A model generated the notes under the pieces. That model was given only the letters and a program-made list of their open reading frames with translations. It was not told the DNA's origin and made no database searches. A program made the position numbers and the translations under genes. Shown here piece by piece: positions 46,691-59,400 of a DNA stretch of 64,000 nucleotides (position 1 is its first letter; the number at the start of each line of letters is the position of its first letter). The DNA lies in contig JABAKD010000010.1 in the NCBI GenBank assembly GCA_012845835.1, positions 5,333,288-5,397,287 on the forward strand. The letters are read 5' to 3'. The stretch comes from Undaria pinnatifida (lineage: Eukaryota > Sar > Phaeophyceae > Laminariales > Alariaceae).

Positions 46691-47408
46691 CTGCGTGTTA
46701 ATATCCATGGAGTGCGTAGCCAGTAAGCTGGTGCGTACCAGTACAAGCTATCATACAGGTAAACGAGTACAGCAGTATCAAGAAATGGATGAGCACGTGC
46801 ATGATATTTACACGAACGAGTACGTGTTCCAGCTAACGACAGCAGCGAGCAATACCCAAACTGCCGCGTGTCTGCCGGAATAAGGAGCTGCAGCAGTGCA
46901 GCGATACACGTGGCGCACAGGGAACAAGTGATGAGTATACTCTTCGTACTATGATTTGCGGTGCGTGCTCGTCCACCTCTCGTGATCCACTCGCCTGGGA
47001 TGGGCCTGCCCTGGCGACCCTGTACTGCTGGCAGTTGCAGCAGTGACGGGAGTGTGCGGCCATGGAAACGATCGCTTTCCCGAGACAACTTCAGAACAAG
47101 CTACTAACCACGCCAGCAGAAGGAAGCAGCACCCCCGACGGCACACCATTACCCCCACCACCGACGGTCGCACTAACGGTCTCACTGGCATAGCCGCTAC
47201 AGCTACAGGCCAAGGATAGTGGTGTGAACTTGGGCCTGGTTCCGACTTCCGTTGATGGTTACCATCCCCTGTTCATGTTTGGCAATTCAACTTCTCTACA
47301 AACCCTTACAAGAACAAGTGTAGTTGCTGCGGTTGCTGCGGGCGGAAGTACAATTGAGGATTTGGGGCTGTAGCCCGTGTCTCCCAATCGGGAGTCGTAA
47401 CTGTAACC
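46691..47408. promoter_or_regulatory. Divergent intergenic / 5' region between carrier and VPS13-like genes
   Basis: At most 718 bp separate the first assigned carrier exon (minus) from the VPS13-like start (plus), and part of it should hold the missing carrier start exon (a minus-strand ATG at 47063 in GC-rich sequence is one candidate). The remaining spacer of about 350 bp is short for this window, so a shared bidirectional promoter is possible. No clear TATA motif was seen. Confidence 0.4.
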
Positions 47409-50400
47409 ATGAGGGCCTTCCAGGATATGCTGCTGGGGCCGCTGAAGGCGGTGTTGATGCGTGCTCTGCAACAGCAGCTGTCGAAGTATATCCACAACAT
47501 CGAGCTGGAAGGGCTAGGCCTTCTGGGCGGTGATGTCGTATTAGAGAACCTTGAGATTAAGAAAGACGTCTTGCATGAGAGCCTCCGCATCCCGACGGAC
47601 TACGACATCTCAAGGTGGGCAGTGGATAGGCACGGAAGGAAAGTCCTGGTTGACTTCTAAAAGTGTGTGTCGGCTTGGACGGTGCTACAGGTCCGGTAGT
47701 GATGCACCTGTTACGTCCTTGAAGAGTGTGTGGGCTGTGTTTTACGTACACTTCGTATCGACTCTGTTATTAATACGTACTCGTACTACCTGGTAGACTA
47801 TACCTGGTAGATATAATAGTACTCCGTATTTAATAAACTGGTACTCGTAGTCTTGTCCGAGTACAACGAGCTCCCAAGTCGAAGGTTACGTGACTGATAT
47901 TTAATTGGACCATAGATGACGATGACTCACCCGCCTCTGCCGACGAGAGCCTGCACGCTCGTTGAGGTGCTGCAGGTATTGTCACCGGTTACATTGGCAT
48001 TGAGACCAACCTGTCCTGTATACGTTTTCAAAGAAGAGGCTGCGCTTGAAGCCCCCCTTGAATCGTACAGTTTAGTTATACTTGCGACGGAATCGTAAGT
48101 GCGGAGGAATCATCATCCACTTTTACAGCAGCCGTCGTCCCGCGATGATAGCGATAGTGCGGCACCCTTCAGCGCGGGGCCGTGAAAATCGCTTGTCACA
48201 AACTCGTCCTGCAGAGGATCGCGCTATACCGGGTTTGTTCGGGGCCCTACCGTAGTGCGGGTATTGCCATCTCTGGCAAGGCACCGCACCAACGAGGAAC
48301 TGCTACTGTAGTCGCAGTTTGCGGACACCCGAAACCACTCCCTTGATGTGTCTTGCTACGCTCGCGTCGAGATTTCCGCCCATCGACCAGTGTTTAGCCC
48401 CCTTTGGTACTGTTGCTGTGTGCGCGTTTTTGGGGATAAAATACTTGGAATCAGTCTGGAATAATGTTTGCAATTCTAAAATGGCCGCTGCCTTACATTG
48501 TGCACTTACCACTCGTGTAATACACAGGGGGTTTATCAGGGAGCTGCGAATACACATCCCATGGACACGGCTCCAGTCACGACCCATCGAGATTAAGTTC
48601 AAAACGGTGGAGATTATCGTGACCCCAATCGCCCACACGACTCCACACCAGTCAAGCTCACCCTGGCTCCACTCCAGACAGTCTAGGTGCGTCGGGCGGG
48701 GCGCGGTCGTCGTCAAGCGTGTTTGTTGGTGGACGTGCGAGCTTCACCGCGTGCTGTTTGGTCTTCATTGCTTTGAGGATGTTCGATGTATGCCATGCGC
48801 GTGAGCAGCTGTAGTTGGTGTATATTTTGTATATGTTGCATTGCGCCAGGTGTGCTGGATGCAAATTATCAAATTTATAGTGCAATACGCAGTAGCTCTG
48901 GTGGGTACTCGCAAGAGTATTATAGAGGTGGAGCCCCTGTTCACCAGGCATACTACGAAGTACGGTAATTTCTAGGTCTGCTGTTGTATCATAACGTTGG
49001 AACAATTTCCCATGTCTGCCGTGAGAGGATCCGCGAGGGCGTGGTTGCTTGCCAGATGTACTCGTAGAGGACGGCATCGAGTCGTTCGTCGGTTCCGTCT
49101 ACGGGTATGATACAGTATCCACAGCGCGCTGCTTCCGTGCCTTGCTCAGACGTCGGGATTCCACTTACAATCTACCAACCTGTATAGATGTTTCTAATCA
49201 TTAGACTACTAGGGTACCAGAGAAACCATTGGGCTACCATGGTACCAGGGCCATGACCTACTCCACTATGACGGCGTGTCACAAATGACGTAGATTACCA
49301 CGGTGTCGATCCACCCCCTACAACAGTCGCACTGCTGGTGTGCTCTGCTGTGTTGAAGCATTAATATCTATGATATTCATGCGAGTCAAGCTTAAATTCC
49401 CGCATGGTCCCAGGAGACGCGATTTCGATTCGGCTTTCAACTCTCACGCCACCAGGTCAAAGCGGTGTACATTTGAAATCGGGGCCACCTCTGCGCTCGC
49501 AAGCAAAGACGTATATTGCACGTAGAGCTCTACTGCGGTAACTCGGGTCATAGAAGCTTAGTGAGTTGTATGCACGTAGACCTTCGCTGCGCCTAAATTG
49601 GCTTTTCACAAGAAGCCTATCACACAGCATTGACACTGATGATACGCTTGTCATTCGGCGCGACAGACCTGGGGAAGAGCATACTTCTTCTGCAGGGGCC
49701 ACGACGGGGTGGCTGCAGCAGCTGCTGACCAAGGTCCTGGCGAACATGTCGGTCTCGGTGAGCAGTACGATCAACGAGCACAACCACAGATTGCTCGCTT
49801 CTTCTGGACATGTGCGTGCTGTCCTCTTTGTCTCATCGTAACCTCTTGCAATTCGACCAGACCCTGTATTCTGCGCTTGCTCCTGTTCATATTGCTGTTG
49901 GATACGCGCTTCAAAGAGCGCCTCGCAAGAGCATCGTGTCACACAGCACCGCACTGTACCATGCCGTACCGAAGTATAGTGCGCTTTTGTTGGCACACGT
50001 GTTGATGAATTTGGAGCAGCGATCGTGGCTCCTCTGCAAACTCAGCAACGTGAAGGCTGCAGCACTGCTGCTCCTCTTCCTCCTCCTGATGCTGCTGCTG
50101 CTTCTGCTGCGTGTCGGTTGGATTTTCATCTTCGGTCAAGTCGCATGGATGGTGACACTAAAAAGCTCTGCCTTTAATGGTGTAGTGTACCAGGTAGTGA
50201 TGTTAGTCGCGTTGTGACGCCGGGATATCCTTACCACGTGTCGAGCGAAAAAAACACGTTTTCTGAGCCTTTTGGATGGTTGTGGAATTGTCCTGGTCGC
50301 TGACTGCATTTCGCCCCCCCCCCCCCCCCCCCTGCGGCCTACGTTATCGCCGCGCACTTGCTACGGTCGGAAGGTGTCGAACCTGGTGCTCAAGTATGAG

Positions 50401-53400
50401 GATGCAGATGTTGTGGCGTCGGCAGCCCTGAAGGTATGCCCTCCATGTTGCGAAGGCGGTGATGGATTTGCACCATCGCTAACCTGGCGATGGCGATGAT
50501 GACGCGCAACGCAACACCTTGTGTTGTCAAAGGTGCTAAGGACAAGAGCCTAACGGGGTAGCTAACGCCACAGAATGGTTGTACATTCGACTTCACACGA
50601 TCATACTGTGCTTGCGACCGAGCTGTCGATTGTGCGGACACGTCCGTTCGCTTTGGTTGGATTATTTATAGGGTGTTCAATTTCCGACGAACGGGTGGCG
50701 TTCCCGCTACCAGATTACGCATTTTTCTTTGACGGTGACCGTGAAGCAAACGCGCTGCTGGCAGTATTGCCGACGATTTCCGATGCAAAAGGCGGGTTCA
50801 TGCTTCATTTTTCCTTTCGAGAAGCGGCATGTTGCTGCCACGACCGCATATTTTTCTCACTGGGCTTCCTGTAGCCGGCGCTCTAGTTGCCCACCGTTTT
50901 GTAGTTGTCGCGTCCCGACGTTTGGAGCCTTCTTTGGAAATGTGACGCAAAGTCGGCTGGAATCGTGATGCTAGTTAGTTCATTGCGTATCACCCCTTTA
51001 CTGTACCCGCGATTTGGGAACGAGCTACTTGTAAATAGTGTGCGACAATTTTTGAAGTGGCGAAAGGGTGAGGCAGAATTCATCGGGAGCTTTCAATCCA
51101 GGCGCCCCTGCAAGGGTCGCGTTGTAGTTTGCGGTGGTTTCCCATCGTCGCGAGGCCAGATCAGTAGCCTCCACGTTGGTTTCTGCTTGTCATGCCCGCC
51201 GCTGCTGCAACACGTACCTGGTCTTGCCCGCCGTCTACTTTCCAGTCCTTGGTCTGCTTTTCGGCTAATCCCGGCCGCGATTGGACGCCAGCATTCGCTA
51301 GCCTCGACGATCCATTTGGCCTTCTGCATAAGCTCGTGCGCGCCAGTGACTTGACCGTGTGTCTCGACCGTTACTGCGCTCCGGACTCTACGCGGAGACG
51401 GCAAGTTCAGGCCTTCGAGGTGGGTGAGAATTCTGTGGGTTCCAGCCCTTTTTGTTTTGTCCAGTGCTCGAAATGTTTTTTAACCTCCTGGCAAACTTAT
51501 GGCATTGCTTTAGCTGCAAGATTTGTTGTTTGAATGGTTGGTGCGTTGTTGGTGCCGCTTTCCGCCTGAAGGAAAGTGTAAGCACGGTCGTTTGACAGCA
51601 GTCAAGTATACGCGCTTACCTTTTGCGGTCGGTGATGTCCGCCACAATGGCTTTGCTCGTCGCTCCCCCACAACATCCCGTGCCTGAGCAGCAAACCGCC
51701 ATTCGCACGCCAGCCTCATTGCATGATCTCCAGACGCACTCAGTCTGTGTTGCTCTGCGGCGTGACGTAACTAGCGAACTAGATCGACGTCGCAGATATC
51801 GGAGTCATGTGCCTAACGCGCTAGATCTATGCCGCAGGTTCCGCTCTTGAACCGCGCGTCCTTCGACGTCCGCCTGTTGGCCTGTGTGTGGCTCGTGGCA
51901 CCGGGGCCGCCGGAGTCTTCCTTCGCAGCGGCTTGGGAATACCAGCAAGCCCAGGTGGACTGGCAAGACGGCGCTGAGAACGATGGTGCGGGCATTCCGT
52001 CCTCCCCAGGGAGGTCTGGTTCGCGGCGGGGGACGCAGCGTGGGGCGGCGGAGAGTCCCAAGCCGCCGGTAACGCCGGTAAGATTGGCGTCCTGTATTTT
52101 TATTGACGAATGACAGCGGTGTCTCTAAAGTAGGATTAATGCGAAAGCTAAGAGTATATGCCTGTATGCACGACAAAGGGTGGTCTGTCATTGGCGTGGT
52201 GTAGGTCCTTCGGATGATCGTGTGTGGCTTCTTGGTGACTGCAAGGTAGATCGGGAAGTTCCTTTGTCCAGAGAAGGATGAAAGTAATTTAACAGTCGGG
52301 CGTTGACGCGAACTCCTCCACGGCGTGGCCTTGAACTCTATTTGCAAGTACTCCGTACCCATAACGCCGGCGAATATCTGAAGAGGTTAGTCACATCACA
52401 TGGGCATCCATCCTCGTTTAGGTGTGGTTCGGGGTAATAACTAATGCAGCCTTTCGGATAAGTCAACGCCAGCTACACCATCCGATTTCCACGTCCGTCC
52501 TAACGTTCAGGCGCACAAAGACTACTTAAGCCCCACTACCCAATCTCAAAAACAGCTTGCTTGTCCCGTGCACCCCACCCATCCACGGCAGAAAACACCT
52601 CGAGCGGCAGTTACCGTGCTCGGTCGACTTGTTGGTGGAGACCGCCGAACTGGTAACGGCATCGACGAGGTTGTGGTCGAGGGCTCGACACCGGGGGCGG
52701 CGGTGGGGCCAGCAGAGGTGGAAACGGACGATTTACCGCTTCCATGCGTGTGCCCGCTGCTCAGGGATGGCTGGTCCCGCAGAGCATCGTCGTCGTACTC
52801 GCCGTTTTTCGACGGGGAGAGAGTCTGGAGCCCAAGCGAGGCCGCAGGGGCTCCTGTACGGGGAGCAGGAGGCGTCGATGCGTCTGCAGGGGGGGCTCCG
52901 GTGGAAGATAGCGAGGAAGGTGGTGGGGTTTGGGGCGGGGGTGGCGGTGACGAGGGCCAGACGATGCCCACCCCGATCGTGGTGGCCGATGTGTTGATCG
53001 CTGATCTCTGCTTTTCGCTCAGGTACTTGTGTGTGCCTTACTTGCTTGGGGTGTGGCAGCCGGCTGTAGGTGGTAGATTTTTTATTTAGCGTTGTCGCAC
53101 GCTGTCCTGATGGGCAAAGCGTTACTGCGTGGCACGTCACGTACGGTTTTGGCAACTCCCCCCCCCCACACACATTGTGCTTGCTGCTCGACACGGGGTG
53201 CACGGCGCGTTGTCCGCCCACTTGGGAAGCCGACTAGAGCTTAGGGCCGCGCGATGTACTTTGGCCTATGCCAGTGCCAAGCGTTTGCTTGCTTCATACC
53301 ATTGCTTCGTTTGAGGTGAATTAATCAGCGAGTGCGTCCTTGCCTGGTCCAAGATGCGTTATCATCCTTTTGCTTGCGACCGACGCTGTTTGGTCTCCAG

Positions 53401-56400
53401 CAACCTGCAGGTGCAAATGGTGAAGGAGCTCATCGATAGCGCGGTGCACCACGTAGCGAGGAATGCCAGCCGAAATACGTCGGCCCGACCCCTCGGGCGA
53501 GACGACCCCCGTCTTGTCCCAGAGGTCGCGCAGCCGGCCGCAAGCAGATGGTGGCCCTTTTGGAGGGTGAGCTATCGTACTGTAGGGCTCCAAGCGGTCG
53601 TGCTCACTGTAGAAAGGGGCGTCGTGTCATGCAGTGGTGCAAGTGTCGACGCTGTGAGTGTACCGGAGCGTTTCTACCGGGTGAGTACGTGGTGTAGAAA
53701 TGCCAATAACAAGCTGTTGGCGCTGGTGACACCACTCGAGCTTTTAATGAGCCACGCACGAGGGCTAAGAATTTATTGGTCGGAGTTGTTTTTTCATCCT
53801 TGCTGGTACCCTATCGCCTGATGTCATTTCCCACTCGCAGGAAGCCGCTCTTGAAGACGCTGGTGGTGATCCGCGTGACGACACCGACAAGGCGTCGTAC
53901 GCAAAGTCGACCTATGCTACACCGGATGGGAGCCCAGGTAAGATCACGATGAAGTCTTCACCCAATGGCATTCCAAGTACCCACCGTACCCTGTCGAGTC
54001 GTTCAGCTTCACGAACCACCCTGCAGCACCACCCTGTACCTTTATCATGCCGCCAGCCCAGGGAAGATTTCACGTGGCGCTACCGTGGTGTCGCATTAGA
54101 CCCCCCTAAATCGTTTTCGCCTGTGCTGGCCTGTGCGCTCACCGTCGATACTGTGTACCTATTCAACTCGGTATCAGCGCCGTTTGAGGCGCGGGATCGT
54201 GACGCCATGTTCGTGGTGGCATCGGCGTCCATCCGTAGCGTTCAGCTTCGTTTGTTGACACACCATGAGCGAGAGGGAGAGAGCTTCGGCGAAAAGAAGG
54301 ACGTCGAAGAGTCGGCCGCGGACGATGAGCCTGAGTCGATATCGGTTCCCGTGCATGGGCTCGGTAACGTCAGCGTCCCCTCCGCTCCTGTCAGTTCCCG
54401 GTGAGTTGTTTCAAGCACTACAAGCGCTTGCCTGCTACGGTCGTACGGTACCAGGTATTCGGAATACTGTTCGTGTTATGGTTGTTCATTCAGGCAGTGA
54501 TGAGGGCCTACACGAACTGAATTGGCACGCTTCAAAGTCGAGCCGACGTTAATGGAAGTGAGAAGGCCAGCCCCTCCACGAACATGTCCTCGGGTGAACC
54601 GACAGTTAACAGCCTCATTGACACAGCAGAGAAGACTTCATCTGTCATATTGATCTACTGTAACCAATCACCTCGACGAGTTTCTGCAAGCATGACGGAG
54701 GAAATGCGGCAGCTTCGGTTCAGCGGCGTTTTTTTAACGCCGCACCCAGCTTAGGCTGTGAGCCTATCGACTGTCACGACCCGAGGAAAGGCGCCTGTTG
54801 GGGGCTTACACGAAGCGCTGCATGCGTAATGTTTTGCTTGTTTTCCGCTGGCCAATGGTCACAGCCGCTGTCAATAGCACTGTTGATTGCACCGCTACCT
54901 TTCCTATCGATGCCCTCCTCCCGTTGCAGGAAGCAACCTTTGCGGCCTCCAGTGGCGTTCGTCGTGGGGGAGGTGAAAGGGCTTGTGCTAGATGCCCACG
55001 TCCTAGCAGGCAAGTGTCACCGGGTCGCTTAGCCTACGTTGAGGATAACTTGCCAACCCAACCGTAGCAGTTGCTAATCCCGCCGTGACTCGCGCAATTG
55101 ACTACAGCGTCTCAAACCCAAGACGATCACTGAACGCCGATATGGCGTTTGCCCTCTCGCAATATGGTCGCCACACTCTCGCGCACAAACTTAACGTTCC
55201 TAGTCAAGTGGTGAGATGCGCCTAAAAATCCAGAATACCCAAGATCGTCCGTTGATCGTTTTGGGGCCCCGAAAAGCGACCGAAATAGTTTCAGGGGGCA
55301 TCGATACGTAGCACGTGGCCCGCATCATTTCTTCACGGAATTTTAGCGATATTCACCATTCGTGCAGGTGGTACCTCCTCCGCCTTGGTATAGACCGCCC
55401 TGCTCACGTACGTCCCCGTCCCGCGAACGTTTCCCAGGGGGTGATGAGCTGTCGGCGGATGTGAAGGTTGAAGTTTCATCGATTGTCGTTCGGCACGCGG
55501 GCCTCGGCGACGCTGCTTCTCTCGACAAGTCACACCACAGTACGCCGAGTGCACCGGGAAATATTTTTGAACAGGCCGAACCTGCCGTGTCTTGGGGAGA
55601 ACCGCCTGCTCCTGTCGCGCCGACCGCCAATGCAGAAGCGGCCGACGGCGTCGGAGCGGAGAGCGCGGCGCCCGGCCCCTCGGTTGATCGTAGGCCTGTG
55701 GCAGATGTTCAACGGTTGCTGGTAGAGCGTGCGAGAAGGCTGCCGAGGGGCGGCGCCGGCGGCGAGGTGGGCATTTCAGAGGCGAGTCCAAAGAGCGAGG
55801 GGGCTCCAGGGGGGCGAGGGGGACCAGCTTCGGCGCAAGCGGCTCCATCACCGTCGCCGACGTGGTGGGCGGACGCCCCGTCGTGCTCTGCGACGAAGAT
55901 CATGCCGGAGGAGTGCGCTCTGCAGTACCGCTTGTTGAAGCGGAAGAGTGGTGCGGCACTACGCGAGGGAGCTGGTGGTGGTAATCCCGACTCGATCGGT
56001 GATGCTGTGTCAACCGTGACGAGCCACAATGTGGCCGCGGGTGCGCTGCGTGTGAAAGTTGCCGAGGTGTTGCTAGAAAAAATCCTGGTGTTCGCGGACG
56101 TCAGATCACAAGCTTGGAAGAGGGAGTCTGGGACCGGACCCGCGGGGAACCCAGACGGAGAGGAGAAGCAAAACTACGGAGCCGATGAGCACCTCGCTTC
56201 CGCGGCTGCTGCATTGGCCCATCAGCATGGGCTTCTGGGGCGGGCTAATAGGCTGTCGCCCCTTGCTTCGAATGCAGGCTCCGCGGTATCGAGTCCTAGG
56301 GTGTTGCCATTCGTGCAGTCGTTCTCCTCTGCCTCTACATGGGAGACGTCATTCAATTTTGCGTTGCGTTCCGTGGCGGTGGCTCTAGACCTCGACAGGG

Positions 56401-59400
56401 CTGGCGGCTGTGGCGGAACGGGAACGCGCGGCGATTATTCGCCACGTGGCTTGAATCAGGTCGCCTGTTGCGTCCTCTCGCTTGACGAGCTTGACATCAG
56501 TGGGTCCGAATCGGCTTCTGTTTTTCGCGGAAGTAGTCAACAGCAGCGACGCGGGTGGCATGCGGCTGCCTCCTATGAGCGACGAGAAAACGAAATATCA
56601 CAAAGAGTGTGCTCTTTGTCACTTGGCAACGTCTCTGTCACGTTTGTGGACGCGTCGGCTATTGCTGCTGAAGAGAGAGCGCCGTTGGCGTCGCTGCGGT
56701 CGCTGCGGAGAGTTTTCGTTGCCGCCTCGCTTCCCGGGACCCATCGCTTCATGCAGCTCAGCGGCGCCCGAGTAACTGCCGAAATTTTGAGCGAGATCGT
56801 AGGACAAGCGGGGGTTGGGCGAGAGGATGGATTACGACGGCCGATCAGTTCCCCCCGCCGCGTGCCCGATTTCCTCTTCAACACGTCGGTGGAGTCGTTG
56901 CACGTGGATGCCAGCATCGGTGCTGCTTTGGTGGTCCTCGAAGTTTGCCAGCTGGGGCGAAAAATGACGGGGGACATTGCGGGAGCCAGGGTTAGCCATG
57001 ACTACAGTTATGGTGCAGGTAGGGGAAGCACGCCGAACGATCGCTGGGAGCGCTGCTGGCGCCACGAGGTCAGAGCATCCTTCGATGGAGTTAGCCTCGG
57101 TGGAGCCGTTAGAGGTGGCGGGGGTCAGGTGAAGGGAAACATGCGCCGATTGAGCGTGGGTCGTGGTGGTGATAGTGGAGCACCGGTAGCAGCCGGGTCC
57201 CGCAGGGATGTTGCGGACGTGGCGCTGTTTGAAGCGATGCCGGACGAAGACGATGGCGCGGGGTTGTCTTGGACTCTGGAGGCCTTCGGTGATGACGAAG
57301 GGACAACTGAAATTGAGCTCACGAGCGCTTTCAAATCCGCTACCCTGCACTATGCCAACACCAAGAAGGCTGTGGGAGAGGTGATGCGGGTGCTTGACGC
57401 GTGGAAGGCCGTAGCTGCCCGTATTGGCGTCGGGATGGCGGCGCGAGACGCGGGGGATGGAGCTGGATCGAGCTCTTCCACAGCGGCAGGCAGACGAAGT
57501 CCGTCGGTGATTTTCACCGTCAATGGATCGATGGTGAAACTCCATCTTCCGTTTGAACTGAACCTTGAAGTGAAAGGTGTTCACCTAGGTACGCGTCCTG
57601 CCCATCGCAGACTGCCCACACCCAACGGTGGAAGCGCCAGCGCAGGTTTGGACATCAACGTGGTTGCCAATGATGTTCAGGTTTTCCACGCGCTCTATGG
57701 CGCCCGATGTTCGCCTGAGGATGCGCTGCCACCGGCTATCTGTTGCGCTGCACGGGGAATCGTGACATTAAGGCCAAGCACAAACACCACGGCCGTCTCC
57801 CTTGAGAGCGAGCACGTGCGCGCCCACCTCACGCCTGCTTTTTGCGCGTCGTTTGGGTCGTTCATACGCTATATGGTGGGGCCACCTGCAAGACCATCGG
57901 CCCTGGCGGCGGCATCGACAAGTGGCCGCGTGCCGAAGGTCTTCACGTTCAAGCTGAGGGTGCGCGGCGTTGATGTCGACTTTATTGGCGACCCGTGCAG
58001 CCCGTCGGCGGTATCCGCGAACATAGTCGTTGGTGCAGTATCTATGAGGCAGAAGAGCGTCGGCGAAACGTCACCGGGAGCCGGCAGCTCGGCCTCCTTT
58101 GGAATGAGCTTTGAGACGGTCGAGGCCACGCAACGGCGGGATCCCTGGCGAAACGCACCTGCGCTTCCGCTTGAAGCTGCACGGTTGATCGGAACCTTCC
58201 TCGGGCAGATACCTGGGAGCGACAGCGATGTAGGCATGTCCGGGGGTGATTTATTCTCGGCATGGCTGTTGGCGAGAAAAGGCCCGAGCGCTAAACATGG
58301 GTCAGTGGGACCCTCGTACACACAACCGTTTATCGTCAGGCTTAGCGAAGAAGACCGAGAGGCGGATGGAACCCATTTCCCAACCGAAGCGTTCTCGGTA
58401 CTGTCGACGAGCTTAGGCCCCCGAGAACGACTGGTCAACAGCCTCTCTCTGCGTTTGACCCCGATATTGCTCGCGTGCTATCCCCCCAGTTTCCGCCTCT
58501 TGGTGGGTCACTACAATCGCTTCGGGGGGAACGCCTTCCGATCATTCCGATCGAGGGCTGACATGCCACCCAGACGAATCGCAGTTATCTCGTACGACAT
58601 CGACATTCGAGGCTGCAGTGCCGTGCTTCTGGCCTCGCTCGCCGACAGCGCTCGTGGGATTCACGTATCGGCTGGGGCGGTGACAATCAAGGAGAACACT
58701 GCAGCGGCGGCGGCTGCCGTCACACCGCATGCGGGACTTGATTCGACGCAATCGTCGTCGCTGGTGGCGGATGAACCGATCGACGATGAGACCACTCTTG
58801 CTTTGTCCGGTTTCATCGGTCCGGCTGGAATGTCGTACCTTGAAGATTGGCGTTCATTACTGCCAGCGGCGGCCGGTGCCCGTGGTCCTACCGGTCGTGT
58901 GAAAGGTTCGACGAATGCGACCCCGCTGTGCGTGCCCATTGATCTGCGGTGGGCCGTGTTCTACGACAGGCTCGACCGGTGCCGTCAGGACATTTCGCTA
59001 TCCTCCGTGCAGCTGTACCTGGAACAGTCGCACTTTGATCTGTGCGTGCGTGTGGCACAGGCTTTCATCGCGGCTGATTATCCGGGGGCGCTTCCACCAA
59101 GACGCCGCCGCTCCACACAGACAACAACCGGCCTTACCAATGATGACGCTACTGCGCCTGCTGCCGGCGGACAACAGAACCCGGTGTCATCGCTGCCGGT
59201 GCATTCGACTCAGGCTGCTGCCATTGTCACGCCAGCAACACCGGCAGCAAACAGAAAATCATCGGTCAGCAACATCGCCGAGGTGAAAATTTTCCTCTCG
59301 ATGTCGCTACGGCTACCGCTGGTGCAGTGCGTGCTCGCTGTTGGAAAGCGCAACGGCCCGTTCCCGCCGGTTATGGAAATCGATGTCGCAAGCGTACGGC

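Noticed and set aside
46325-46726. Plus-strand 133-codon frame
   Set aside because: Antisense shadow of the carrier exon at 46352-46690, whose minus-strand frame encodes a recognisable carrier segment.
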